Under the pieces are notes generated by a model, which was given only the letters and a program-made list of their open reading frames with translations, was not told the origin of the DNA and did not search any database. A stretch of DNA of 64,000 bases from assembly GCA_015654595.1 (NCBI GenBank), contig JAATGQ010000120.1, positions 1-64,000 on the forward strand, written 5' to 3'. The DNA comes from Chitinophagales bacterium (GTDB taxonomy: Bacteria; Bacteroidota; Bacteroidia; Chitinophagales; Chitinophagaceae). A program made the position numbers and the translations under genes. Of this stretch, positions 31,023-41,927 are shown piece by piece (the first letter of the stretch is position 1; each line of letters opens with the position of its first letter).

Positions 31023-34000
31023 ATGAGAATCTCCCGCCACCACCCAAGAGGAAGGATCGTCCTCTTTAGCTCCCTGCTATTATTGGCTATTACCGGCCGG
31101 TCTCAGACCACCTTTCCGGTGAACGGCGTCGCCGACCCGAGGCAGCATTGTTATGCGTTTACCCATGCGACCCTGGTAAAAGACGCGCATACGACCCTTG
31201 CCGATGCGACCCTCGTGATCCGGGATGGTCTGATCACAGCTGCCGCAGCGGGTCTGACTCCTCCGGCGGATGCTGTTGTGATCGACTGCCGCGGGAAGTA
31301 TATCTACCCGTCCTTCATCGATCTCTATAGCGACTATGGTATGCCCACCCCTGAAAGGGCTGCCCGAATGGATTTTCGGGCTCCGGCGCAGATGGCCTCC
31401 AATACCAAGGGCGCCTATAACTGGAATCAGGCCGTCCACCCGGAGACGGATGCCTCTCATCTCTTTACGGCCGATGACGCTAAAGCCAAGCCGCTTCGCG
31501 AGACCGGTTTTGGAACCGTCCTGTCTCATCTCAAGGACGGTATTGCCCGTGGGACGGGTGTCGTAGTGACCCTGGCCGATGCTTCCGATAACCTGGTTAT
31601 CGTAAAGCAGCATGCTTCCGCACATTATTCGCTGAGCAAAGGCACTTCGACGCAAAGCTATCCCGGCTCGCTGATGGGCTCTATCGCGCTGCTGCGCCAG
31701 ACCTATCTCGATGCGCAATGGTACAAGACCCAGCCTGTGCATGAAGGCACCAATCTGAGTCTGCAGGCCTTCAACGAAGAACAGACCCTGCCGCAGGTAT
31801 TTGAAGGCAATGACAAATGTGGGGATCTGCACGGCGACAGGATCGGTGACGAGTTCGGCGTTCAATATATTATAAAGGCGGGGGAGAATGAATACCAGCG
31901 GATCAAGGAGATTGCGGCAATGAAGGCGACCCTGATCGTCCCTGTCAACTTTCCACAGGCAATGGACGTCGAGGATCCAAACGACGCGCGCTTCGTCTCG
32001 CTGGCGGATATGAAGCACTGGGAGCTGGCGCCTACCAATCCCGGAGCTATCGAAAAAGCGGGTATCCCTTTCTGTTTAACCGCTGCTGATCTCCGCGACA
32101 CAAAACAATTCCTTTCTTCTCTTCGCAAGGCATTTGAATACGGACTGACCGAAACCGCGGCACTCGAAGCTCTGACAAAGACGCCGGCTACGCTCGTCGG
32201 TGTCTATGATAAGGTTGGCAGCCTCGATGCTGGTAAGCTGGCCAACTTCCTGATCACGACAGGTCCTGTCTTCAACGAAAAGACCGCCATCATCGAAAAC
32301 TGGATCCAGGGGAAACCCTATGCGGTAAAGGAAGATTCGTGGAAAGAGATCCGGGGACAATACAAGCTTGTTGTTACTGCTGCTGACGGGGCTTCGGCAA
32401 CATATATGCTGGATGTGCGATCGGCTGCTGCTGCGAATGTTATCGCAAAGGATACGATGACCGGCAAGTTCAGCTATGATGGGAAAATGATTGCGCTAAG
32501 CTTTGGCGGGCGCGGCGGCAATCGACGCCCTGTTGCGGCAACTCATCTCAGCGGCTTTGCCACCGGCGATACGTGGAATGGGAATGGGACCGACTCCGCT
32601 GGTCATCTTGTCGTCTGGAACGCGGCCTTCCTCCAGGCGACCCCGCCAATCCCGGATACCGCTGCGCATCGTCGTCCTGGCCGGCTTGGGAAAGTGCTTT
32701 ACCCCTTTGATGGCTATGGATGGGATAGCTTACCGACACAGCAGGATCTGCTGATCAAAAACGCGACCGTCTGGACAAACGAAAGCGCGGGCCGTCTGGA
32801 AAATACCGATGTGCTCGTTCATGCAGGCAAGATTGCAAGGATCGGCAGGAACCTGTCTGCTCCTGGCGCCCGGACGATAGACGGAACGGGCAAACAACTT
32901 ACCCCCGGTATCATCGACGAGCACTCGCATATTGCCGCCTTCTCTATCAACGAAGGCGCGCAGTCGGTGACATCGGAAGTCAGGATCGCCGACAACCTCA
33001 ACCCGGAAGACGTCAATATCTATCGCCAGCTGGCAGGGGGCGTCACCAGCTCGCATATCCTGCATGGCTCGGCGAACACCATCGGCGGACAGACACAGCT
33101 GATCAAGCTGCGCTGGGGCGTGGATGACGAAGGGCTGAAATTCCGGAACTGGGATCCCTTTATAAAATTTGCGCTTGGCGAGAATGTCAAAAGGACAACG
33201 TCTCAGAACAACAACCGCTTCCCCGATACCCGTATGGGGGTGGAAGAAGTGCTGACGGATGCCTTTACCCGTGCCCGTGATTATCAGCGGCAGCGTAAAC
33301 TGGCGCCCAATGCTACACGCCGTGACCTGGAACTCGACGCGCTTGTCGAAATCCTCGAGCACAAGCGGTTTATCACCTGCCACTCTTATGTCCAAAGCGA
33401 GATAACCGCGCTGATCCGTGTCGCTGATAAGTTTGGTTTCACGGTGAATACCTTTACGCATATCCTAGAAGGATATAAGGTTGCCGATAAGATGAAGGAG
33501 CATGGTTCCAATGCCTCTACCTTCTCCGACTGGTGGGCCTATAAGATGGAGGTGCAGGACGCGATCGCTTATAACGCTGCGATCATGCAGAAATACGGTT
33601 TGAATGTCTGTATCAATTCGGACGATCCCGAGCAAGCGCGTCATCTGAACCAGGAGGCGGCAAAGAGCGTCAAATATGGCGGTATGTCCGAAGACGACGC
33701 CTTTAAGATGGTGACGCTGAACCCTGCTAAGGCCTTGCATGTGGCGGATCGCGTAGGCAGCATCAAGGAAGGAAAGGACGCGGACCTGGTCCTTTGGAGC
33801 GATAATCCGCTGAGTGTTTACGCCAAACCCGAAAAGACCATCGTTGATGGGATCGTATACTTCGACCTGGAAAGGGACACTCAGCTGCGTATCGATATTG
33901 CCAATGAGCGCAACAGGCTGATACAGAAAATGATCGCCGAAAAGAAAAGCGGCGCTCCTGTTTCGCCTGCGGCGCCCAGCTTTCACATCGAGCTTAGCTG

Positions 34001-34073
34001 CGGCGAGCACGGTCATCACGAAGGAATGCTGACCATCGATGAAGGCGGTGATGACGATCAAAATGCTCATTAA
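31023..34073 (+). CDS. Tandem-domain amidohydrolase (two amidohydrolase-like domains, 1016 aa), secreted
   Basis: Signal peptide; N-terminal PSFIDLYSDYG lacks HxH; C-terminal TPGIIDEHSHIAAF plus FTVNTFTHILEGYK and CINSDDPEQ. Confidence 0.88.
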   Translation: MRISRHHPRGRIVLFSSLLLLAITGRSQTTFPVNGVADPRQHCYAFTHATLVKDAHTTLADATLVIRDGLITAAAAGLTPPADAVVIDCRGKYIYPSFIDLYSDYGMPTPERAARMDFRAPAQMASNTKGAYNWNQAVHPETDASHLFTADDAKAKPLRETGFGTVLSHLKDGIARGTGVVVTLADASDNLVIVKQHASAHYSLSKGTSTQSYPGSLMGSIALLRQTYLDAQWYKTQPVHEGTNLSLQAFNEEQTLPQVFEGNDKCGDLHGDRIGDEFGVQYIIKAGENEYQRIKEIAAMKATLIVPVNFPQAMDVEDPNDARFVSLADMKHWELAPTNPGAIEKAGIPFCLTAADLRDTKQFLSSLRKAFEYGLTETAALEALTKTPATLVGVYDKVGSLDAGKLANFLITTGPVFNEKTAIIENWIQGKPYAVKEDSWKEIRGQYKLVVTAADGASATYMLDVRSAAAANVIAKDTMTGKFSYDGKMIALSFGGRGGNRRPVAATHLSGFATGDTWNGNGTDSAGHLVVWNAAFLQATPPIPDTAAHRRPGRLGKVLYPFDGYGWDSLPTQQDLLIKNATVWTNESAGRLENTDVLVHAGKIARIGRNLSAPGARTIDGTGKQLTPGIIDEHSHIAAFSINEGAQSVTSEVRIADNLNPEDVNIYRQLAGGVTSSHILHGSANTIGGQTQLIKLRWGVDDEGLKFRNWDPFIKFALGENVKRTTSQNNNRFPDTRMGVEEVLTDAFTRARDYQRQRKLAPNATRRDLELDALVEILEHKRFITCHSYVQSEITALIRVADKFGFTVNTFTHILEGYKVADKMKEHGSNASTFSDWWAYKMEVQDAIAYNAAIMQKYGLNVCINSDDPEQARHLNQEAAKSVKYGGMSEDDAFKMVTLNPAKALHVADRVGSIKEGKDADLVLWSDNPLSVYAKPEKTIVDGIVYFDLERDTQLRIDIANERNRLIQKMIAEKKSGAPVSPAAPSFHIELSCGEHGHHEGMLTIDEGGDDDQNAH

Positions 34074-34088
34074 AAACAGACATCAATC

Positions 34089-35390
34089 ATGAAAAAATAT
34101 ATTCTTTTATTCTCCCTCTTTGCTGCGACCATCGCCCGTGCCCAGGACGATGTCTATCCGGCAAAAGACTATAAGGGAAAACTATTTATAACAGGCGGGA
34201 CCATCCATGTTGGAAACGGTCAGGTCCTGCAGCAGTCGGATATCGAGATCGACAATGGAAAGATCGTCCGTGTCGGTACGGGGCTTATGCCTTCGGGGGA
34301 TGCGAAAGTGGTAGATGCCAAAGGCAAGCAGGTCTACCCGGGGCTTATATTGCCTGTCTCCGATCTTGGGTTAAAAGAGATCGCCGGAAGCGTCCGTGGG
34401 TCAAATGACTTTGAAGAGCTGGGTGATTTCAATCCCAGTATCCGGTCTATCGTAGCCTACAATACCGATTCAAAGATCATCAATACCCTGAAAGCAAATG
34501 GTATCCTGTTGGCCGGCATTACGCCGGAAGGCGGTACGATCAGCGGATCGTCTACCGTAGTACAACTGGATGCGTGGAACTGGGAAGACGCTGCGTATAA
34601 AATGGACAATGCAATACACGTACACCTGCCGGGTTTTATCGTCCGGCCCCGCCGCGGCGGTATGCGTATGGCTTTGCAGCCTGCCAACGATCCGGTAAAA
34701 GAAGCTTTGGAAAAGGTAGAAGAAATAAAAGTCTTTTTCCGCGAGGCAAAGAGTTATCTGGCCGAAACGACACACAAGGAGACGAACCTGAAATTCGAGG
34801 CCGTCAAAGGATTATTCAGCCGGCAGCAGAAGTTGTTCGTCCATGGGGACCAGGTCAAGCAAATGCTTGTCGCCATCGACATCGCCAAGGAGTTCGGATT
34901 CGATGTGACGATCGTCGGCGCCAGCGAAAGCTGGTTGATCGCTACGTTGTTAAAAGAAAACAATATTTCCGTGATCCTGCAGGAAGAACATCGTTTGCCG
35001 ACTACAGAAGACGATGATGTCGATCAGCCGTACAAGACGCCTGCCGTTCTCCAAAAGGCTGGCGTCCTCTTTGCGCTGAACGACTCACACGAGGAGACCC
35101 GTTACCGCAATCTGATGTTCAATGCCGGTGTAGCCGCTGCTTATGGTCTTACCAAAGAGCAGGCTATTCAGGCGATCACGCTCAACAGCGCTCGTATCCT
35201 GGGTATCGACAACCGAACGGGGTCGCTCGAGGCTGGCAAGGATGCGAATCTCGTTATCAGCAGCGGGGATATCCTCGATATGCGTACGAGTATTATCGAG
35301 CATGCGTTTATCCAGGGGAGGGAGGTTAGCCTGGAGAATAAGCAGACGCAGCTGTATCATCGGTATATGACGAAGTATGGTTTACAGTAA
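34089..35390 (+). CDS. Amidohydrolase-like protein, second gene of pair, secreted
   Basis: Signal peptide; YPGLILPVSDLGLKEI at the HxH position; C-terminal LTKEQAIQAITLNSARILGIDNRTGSLEAGKDANLVISSGDIL. Confidence 0.82.
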   Translation: MKKYILLFSLFAATIARAQDDVYPAKDYKGKLFITGGTIHVGNGQVLQQSDIEIDNGKIVRVGTGLMPSGDAKVVDAKGKQVYPGLILPVSDLGLKEIAGSVRGSNDFEELGDFNPSIRSIVAYNTDSKIINTLKANGILLAGITPEGGTISGSSTVVQLDAWNWEDAAYKMDNAIHVHLPGFIVRPRRGGMRMALQPANDPVKEALEKVEEIKVFFREAKSYLAETTHKETNLKFEAVKGLFSRQQKLFVHGDQVKQMLVAIDIAKEFGFDVTIVGASESWLIATLLKENNISVILQEEHRLPTTEDDDVDQPYKTPAVLQKAGVLFALNDSHEETRYRNLMFNAGVAAAYGLTKEQAIQAITLNSARILGIDNRTGSLEAGKDANLVISSGDILDMRTSIIEHAFIQGREVSLENKQTQLYHRYMTKYGLQ

Positions 35391-35424
35391 AAAAAAATCC
35401 CCACCAAACGGTGGGGATTTTTTT
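35391..35424. terminator. Bidirectional terminator
   Basis: AAAAAAATCCCCACC-AAAC-GGTGGGGATTTTTTT, 15-bp perfect arms between convergent stops at 35390 and 35426. Confidence 0.92.
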
Positions 35425-35425
35425 G

Positions 35426-37969
35426 TTATTTTTCTTTGTTCGGATCGAGCAGGTCTTTGATCCTGTTCTGCACATCCTGCAGATGATACCTGCTCATCTT
35501 ATCGGTCATCCGGGGTATGGCTGCCGTGATCTCACTGCGAAGCGCGATCAATTGGGCGCGGGCAATCGAAGGAATATCTGTGTTCTTGATATCTCCACCG
35601 ACCGCAGGACCTCTGCCCGTCATAACAGGCTGAGGTGCGCCAGGGTTGACAAGCGCGCCAAGCGCATCGATATACCGCTTCTGAAGGCTACGGCGATAAA
35701 TGTCGATGCTTGAGCCAGTCGAAAGCTCACCCCATACGCCCTTATTTACATCGTTGATCAGTTCGTCGACACTATAAACCGATGAACCATAGTGTTCTGT
35801 CATCGACCATAGGCGGTATAGACGTCCCGAAGACAACAGGCTTCCCAGGTAGCCGGCTTGTATTGCCGTGATCTGTTCTGCATTGCCGGGATTGCTGAAC
35901 TTGCTCAGGATATCCTTGGGCAGCAGCCAGGTTGGCGTTGCAAACAACTGCTTGTTAAGGAAGTCAACGGCTTCCTTCTGTGTTGCTTTTGGAGTAGGCT
36001 CGTATACGTCGCCAGGCTGCTCGATGCTCTTGAAGGTTTCCTGCACGCCGCCAACGTTTTTAATGACATGGCCCATATAGCGGCTGAACTGTCCGACGAC
36101 CTGGACATACATTTCTTGCACGTTGTCGTATTCATCGGCTTCTTCCTTTGTCCATTCGGGCAGGTTGGGCAGGATGCGTTTCAGGTTCCTGATGCCATAG
36201 TCGCTGGCTTTCATCGCATTGTCGCCAAGATCTTCTGTTTGAGCCCTTGGGTCCATATTCTGGCCTTCCCCGCCAAACCACAGTCTGGGGTTGGATTTCA
36301 GGCTGTCGATGATCCATCCGTTCAGGATCTTCTTGTCGGCTTCTTCGTCCTTGGTATCCGGGATGCCCTTGTATCCCCAGAGGATGGCCCATTTGTCGTA
36401 GTCGCCTATTCGGGGATAAAGACCCTTCCAGGTGATATTGTCTTCGGGCTGCGCAACATAGTTAAAACGTGCGTAGTCCATGATAGACGCCGTATGCCCG
36501 TTGGCTTCTACCCAGGCTTTGTCGCGGAGTTTTTAGACAGGGGTCCTGCTGCTGCTGCCCATATTGTGTCTCAGGCCAAGCGTATGACCAACCTCATGTG
36601 ACGATACGAAGCGGATCAGTGAACCCATCAGCGAATCATCAAACTTCATATGACGAGCGCGGGGATCGACGGCCGCGGTCTGGACCATATACCAGTCGTG
36701 CAGCAGTTTCATTACGTTGTGGTACCAGCCGATATGGCTTTCGAGGATCTCGCCGCTGCGGGGATCGGCGACGTTGGGGCCATAGGCGTTTTCGATGTCT
36801 GAAGCAAAATAGCGGACGACGGAAAACCTTGCGTCTTCCAGGCTCATGCTCTTGTCGTTCTCCGGCCATTCTTTCGCGATGATGGCGTTCTTAAAGCCAG
36901 CCTTTTCGAAAGCGGCCTGCCAATCGTTGATCCCTGCCATCAGATAAGGGCGCCATTTTTTTGGCGTTGCGGGATCGATATAATAGACGATCTGTCTTTT
37001 GGGTTCTACGAGCTCGCCTCTTTTCCATTTTTCTACGTCTTCGTCTTTGGGTTCCAGTCTCCAGCGATGGATAAACACCTGCTCGTCTACTTTTTGCTGG
37101 TCGTCGCTATAGACGGTATAGTCGCTGGCGAAGAATCCTACGCGCTGGTCAAAAAGCCGTTTGCGCATCGGCGTCTTTGGCAATAGCAGGAAGGAGCTGT
37201 TCAGGCCCAGGCTGACCACTCCCGTAGCTTCGGCTGAGGGCAGGGAAGAGGAAACCAGGCCTGGAATACCAGGCTGGGCGGGGGAGGCGCTGAAGGTCTT
37301 TACCGTCCGTATTTCCGTATTGATGGGGTAGGTATGGATACTTTCGATATAGCTTCTGTCGCCGGCGAGGCCAGATAGGTTAAACCGGCGTTTGATATTA
37401 GGCGTCAGGGAGACCGGCTGGTTGTCGCCTTTGAAGAAGTCGGTCACGTCGATGACGACCGTTCCCGTCGAATCCGAGCCTTTGCCATAAGTCTTTATCT
37501 CAAAGGAGGAGACGATGGGATCCATGTTTGAATTGGTAACGGCTTGTGCGATGGGCTGGCTGGAATCCGCTGCGACGTTGACGATCGTCAGGACTTTCAT
37601 GAACAGCGTGTGAGAGGGGCCTTTTTCCCAGCGTACGGTTTGAACGTTAACCTGCTCGCCGCCGTAGGTGCCACCGCCGGCGGTCTTTGTGTAGCGGGTG
37701 CTGACCAGGATGTCGCGTCCAATGATGCTGTCGGGTATTTCAAAATACCACTTGTCTTCTATCTTATGTACGGTAAAGAGGCCGGACTGGCTGACTGCTT
37801 TATCCGTAATCACGTCTTTATAGGGCTTGGGTTGTGAAGTAGCCGCAGCTCCACGACCCATGGCTGCCGCGCCGCCGGCTGGGGCCTGGCTGGGGCCAGC
37901 GGGTTTTTGTTGTGCGACGGCCGCCGTTACACTGGCAACTAACGTCAAAGTAGTAAAAACTTTTCTCAT
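35426..37969 (-). pseudogene. Secreted zinc-dependent metalloprotease (metzincin-like, DUF5117/DUF4953 type) interrupted by an in-frame TAA at 36533..36535
   Basis: ORF 36533..37969 ends SSHEVGHTLGLRHNMGSSSRTPV-stop. The same frame continues KLRDKAWVEANGHTASIMDYARFNYVAQPEDN into ORF 35426..36481. Confidence 0.85.
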
Positions 37970-38088
37970 AAATTGGGTAAAAACTTGATAATTGAATTTA
38001 ACGAAGGCCGAAATTAACGATCCGGCCATAACGAGAGCGGAAAATATGACGAATGGATAAATCGAAGCGTCTTTAATATGACAAATAC

Positions 38089-38119
38089 GAGAAAAGGCCG
38101 TCTTAGACGGCCTTTTCTC
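38089..38119 (-). terminator. secA terminator
   Basis: GAGAAAAGGCCGTC-TTA-GACGGCCTTTTCTC, 14-bp perfect arms downstream of the secA stop. Confidence 0.88.
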
Positions 38120-38139
38120 TGTATTAAAAGCTTTGCTAT

Positions 38140-41100
38140 TTATTCTGCGTCCTTACCGTGGCAGTTCTTGTACTTCTTTCCGCTGCCGCAGGGACAGGGA
38201 TCGTTGCGGCCAATCTTTGGCCCGACCTTGACCGGTTCCTGTTTGACGGCATCAGAAGGTTCGTAGTAGTCGTTGCCGCCTTCGTGGGGGACACCGTTGG
38301 GCACGCCGGGTGCGCTATTGACGGGGGCGGAAACCATCTCGTCCTTGCGAACCTTGAGTTTGCTCATATCGGTCTTCTGTTCCCGGCCTTCCTTGATGGG
38401 GGCGGGGTTGCCCTGTGTATCGGAATGGATACCGGCGTGACAGAGGAAGCTGATGATGTCCTTGTTGACGTCGTTGTCCATATGACGGAACAGTTCGAAG
38501 GCTTCCACTTTGTAAATAACCAGTGGGTCCTTTTGTTCCAGGTAGGCCGTTTGTACGCTTTGTTTCAGGTCGTCCATGCCGCGCAGATGTTCTTTCCAGG
38601 CTTCGTCGATGATTGCCAGGGTGATCTGTCTTTCGAGTGCGCTGGTCAGCTCTCTTCCATCGCTGGCGAGCGTCTTTTCCAGCCCTGCGATAACGTTGAT
38701 CCTTTTCTTGCCATCCGTGAAAGGAACATAAACATTTTCTACCGGGTGTCCTTGTTGCAGATGGGCTGCGCGAATATTGCTGAAGACGGGAACAGCCTGT
38801 TTGCGAAGGTCATCCAGGCGGCGCTGGTAGTTTTCCGTGGCTTCCTGGTAGAGCTTTTCTGCCAGTACATTGGTATCGCCTTTCAGGAATTCCTCTTTTT
38901 CGATCTTTGTATCTATGCCGTAATTGACGATCGTAGACAGTTTGAATCCTTCGTAGTCGTTCTGTTCGCGGAAGGAGCTGATCAGTCCTTCTGCAACGAT
39001 GTAGAAGGCGTTGTCGAGGTCGAGTGCGAGGCGGTCGCCAAAGAGGGCGTGGTTACGTTTCTTGTATACCACATTTCTTTGTTTGTTCATCACGTCATCG
39101 TATTCCAGCAGCCGTTTGCGAACGCCAAAGTTATTTTCCTCCACTTTCTTCTGGGCTCTTTCGATGCTCTTGGTTACCATGCCATGCTGGATAACTTCGC
39201 CTTCTTTATAACCCATCTTATCCATCAGCGAAGCGATCCTGTCGCTGCCGAACATACGCATCAGGTCGTCTTCGAGAGAAACGTAGAACTGAGAAGTACC
39301 GGGATCACCCTGACGTGCGGAACGACCACGCAGCTGACGGTCGACGCGGCGGCTTTCGTGTCTTTCTGTACCGATGATGGCCAGACCGCCTGCTTCTTTT
39401 ACGCCGGGTCCGAGCTTGATATCCGTACCACGACCGGCCATATTGGTGGCGATGGTAACGGCGCCTGCCAGCCCCGCTTCTGCTACGATCTGCGCTTCTT
39501 TGGCGTGCTGTTTGGCGTTTAGTACGTTGTGAGGGATCTTTTTGGCTGCCAGCATTTTGGACAACAGTTCGCTCACTTCCACATTAGTAGTACCAACGAG
39601 AGAGGGGCGTCCTGCTGCGCGAAGACGTTCGATCTCGTCGATGACGGCTTTATATTTTTCCCTTTTTGTTTTGAATACGAGGTCCTGCTGATCTTTACGG
39701 ATAGCAGGGACGTTGGTGGGGATCGTCACCACATCCAGTTTATAGATATCCCAGAATTCCGCTGCTTCCGTTTCGGCTGTACCGGTCATACCGGCCAGCT
39801 TGTGATACATACGGAAATAGTTTTGAAGCGTAACTGTCGCATAGGTCTGCGTGGCGGCTTCGATCTTTACATTTTCCTTTGCTTCGATGGCCTGGTGTAA
39901 GCCGTCGCTATAACGACGTCCATCGAGGATACGACCCGTTTGTTCGTCGACGATCTTTACCTGACCATCCATCACGACATATTCTACGTCGCGGTCGAAA
40001 AGCGTATAGGCTTTTAACAGCTGTTGTACCGTGTGGATACGGTCGGCTTTGATAGAGTATTCGTTGAGCAGGGTTTCTTTTTGCAGCAGTTTGTCTTCTG
40101 CAGGCAGATCGCTTTTTTCGATATCGGCGAGCTTGATATTAATATCCGGCAGAACGAAGAAATCAGGATCTTCTCCTTCGCGGGTGATCATCTGCAGACC
40201 TTTGTCCGTCAGATCGACAGAGTTGTTATTTTCATCTATCTGGAAGAACAGCTCGGCATCTACTTTGGGCATTTCCTTTTGCTGATCGGCCAGGTAGTAG
40301 TTTTCTGCCTTCTGTAGTTTTACCCGAACGCCTGGTTCGCTGAGGAACTTGATCAACGGTCCTGATTTAGGAAGGCCGCGATAAGCGCGCATGAGCGCCA
40401 GACCGCCATCCTTGGGGTCGTCATTGCCTTCTGCCAGTTTCTTTTTGGCTTCGACCAGAAATTGGTTGGTCACCTTTTTCTGGGCTTCGACGAGATTCTG
40501 AACCCTGTTCTTTAATATATGGTAGTGTTGTTCGTCGCCTTTGGGGACGGGGCCGGAGATGATCAGCGGAGTACGCGCGTCGTCGATCAACACGCTATCC
40601 ACTTCATCCACCATTGCGAAATGGTGTTTGCGTTGTACCATTTCATCCGGGTTGTGCACCATGTTATCCCTCAGGTAGTCGAAACCAAATTCATTGTTGG
40701 TACCGTAGACCAGGTCAGCCAGGTAGGCTTTGCGGCGGGATTCGCTGTTGGGTTCGTGTTTGTCGATACAGTCGACAGTCAGACCCAGCCATTCGAAAAT
40801 GGGGCCATTCCACTCCGAGTCACGACGGGCGAGGTAATCGTTCACCGTAACGATATGGACGCCTTCGCCGGCCAGCGCATTCAGATAGGCGGGAAGTGTT
40901 GAAACGAGGGTTTTACCTTCACCCGTTGCCATTTCGGCGATCTTTCCCTGGTGCAAAACCGTACCCCCGATCAGCTGGACGTCGTAATGGACCATGTTCC
41001 AGGTGATCGGACTGCCGGCTGCGGTCCAGGAATTCTTATATATAGCCTGATCGCCTTCTATGCGTACATAATCCTTTTTGACGCTGAGGTTCCTGTCCTG

Positions 41101-41505
41101 CTCAGTTGCTGTGGATGACAGCTCTGCATTTTCCTTAAACCGGCGGGAGGTTTCCTTTACTACGGCAAAGGCTTCCGGAAGCAGCGTTTCCAGTACTTCT
41201 TCAATCTGTTCGTCCCTTTCTTTCTTCAGCTCATCTATCTCCTGGTAGATGACATCTTTTCCGCTGATATCGTTAAAAGGCAGTTCTTCCGCTTTTTTAC
41301 TCAGCTCGGCGATCTGGCCGTCGATCTTGCTCAGGTGTTCCTTGATCCTGCTTCTGAATTCCACGGTCTTGGAGCGCAACTGGTCATTCGACAGGGATTG
41401 GTAAGCAGCAAAATGCTGATTTACCTGAGTTACAAGAGGTTGGATGCTTTTAATATCCTTTTCCGACTTGTTACCGCCGAATATCTTGGATAAAATACCT
41501 AACAT
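38140..41505 (-). CDS. secA: Preprotein translocase subunit SecA
   Basis: MLGILSKIFGGNKSEKDIK, MATGEGKTLVSTLPAYLNAL, NMAGRGTDIKLG, C-terminal zinc motif CPCGSGKKYKNCHG. Confidence 0.99.
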   Translation of the reverse strand: MLGILSKIFGGNKSEKDIKSIQPLVTQVNQHFAAYQSLSNDQLRSKTVEFRSRIKEHLSKIDGQIAELSKKAEELPFNDISGKDVIYQEIDELKKERDEQIEEVLETLLPEAFAVVKETSRRFKENAELSSTATEQDRNLSVKKDYVRIEGDQAIYKNSWTAAGSPITWNMVHYDVQLIGGTVLHQGKIAEMATGEGKTLVSTLPAYLNALAGEGVHIVTVNDYLARRDSEWNGPIFEWLGLTVDCIDKHEPNSESRRKAYLADLVYGTNNEFGFDYLRDNMVHNPDEMVQRKHHFAMVDEVDSVLIDDARTPLIISGPVPKGDEQHYHILKNRVQNLVEAQKKVTNQFLVEAKKKLAEGNDDPKDGGLALMRAYRGLPKSGPLIKFLSEPGVRVKLQKAENYYLADQQKEMPKVDAELFFQIDENNNSVDLTDKGLQMITREGEDPDFFVLPDINIKLADIEKSDLPAEDKLLQKETLLNEYSIKADRIHTVQQLLKAYTLFDRDVEYVVMDGQVKIVDEQTGRILDGRRYSDGLHQAIEAKENVKIEAATQTYATVTLQNYFRMYHKLAGMTGTAETEAAEFWDIYKLDVVTIPTNVPAIRKDQQDLVFKTKREKYKAVIDEIERLRAAGRPSLVGTTNVEVSELLSKMLAAKKIPHNVLNAKQHAKEAQIVAEAGLAGAVTIATNMAGRGTDIKLGPGVKEAGGLAIIGTERHESRRVDRQLRGRSARQGDPGTSQFYVSLEDDLMRMFGSDRIASLMDKMGYKEGEVIQHGMVTKSIERAQKKVEENNFGVRKRLLEYDDVMNKQRNVVYKKRNHALFGDRLALDLDNAFYIVAEGLISSFREQNDYEGFKLSTIVNYGIDTKIEKEEFLKGDTNVLAEKLYQEATENYQRRLDDLRKQAVPVFSNIRAAHLQQGHPVENVYVPFTDGKKRINVIAGLEKTLASDGRELTSALERQITLAIIDEAWKEHLRGMDDLKQSVQTAYLEQKDPLVIYKVEAFELFRHMDNDVNKDIISFLCHAGIHSDTQGNPAPIKEGREQKTDMSKLKVRKDEMVSAPVNSAPGVPNGVPHEGGNDYYEPSDAVKQEPVKVGPKIGRNDPCPCGSGKKYKNCHGKDAE

Positions 41506-41910
41506 AATTCCTTAAGTATTAATGATTTTATGGTTTTCCTTATACTTTTTCTGTCAAATTTAGTGCTACCCTTGCGTGCAGGTCAAATTGACAGGGGAAG
41601 CAAATGTACAAAAAAGGTCCCATCCACCCCGGTTCGGTCCTGCTTTTCATGGGGTTTGGACCAGCTATTTTCCTATACTAAGACCTTTTTTACTATGGGC
41701 CGCATTTGCTTCGCGGGATAACCTTTTTCCTGTGCTGCTCCGATTTCCCCGGCCGGCCCCAGATTTCTAGAGCGGCCCGCGGTTACCTGAGCTGCCCCGA
41801 TTTTTTTAGCCGGTCCCCCCTTATCCTTCAAGCCGGACCCTGATTGTCTGTCTTTTTCCGCAATAGTTTAAAAATATTTTTTCGTATGACAAAGAAGTTA
41901 GTATCTTAGT

Positions 41911-41925
41911 GCTAAATAAATTAGC
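41911..41925. promoter_or_regulatory. Candidate autoregulatory operator of the XRE-S24 gene
   Basis: GCTAA-ATAAA-TTAGC perfect inverted repeat 2 bp before the ATG, preceded by further TTAG half-sites (TTAGTATCTTAGTGCTAA). Confidence 0.4.
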
Positions 41926-41927
41926 TT

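Noticed and set aside
38158-39522. 454-aa plus-strand ORF antisense to secA
   Set aside because: Fully inside unambiguous secA; sequence is Phe/Val/Asp-rich as expected from antisense of coding DNA, no domain seen.
41615-41670. CCCCGGTTCGGTCC resembling a tRNA T-arm upstream of secA
   Set aside because: No pairing T-stem, anticodon arm or acceptor stem could be built around it.
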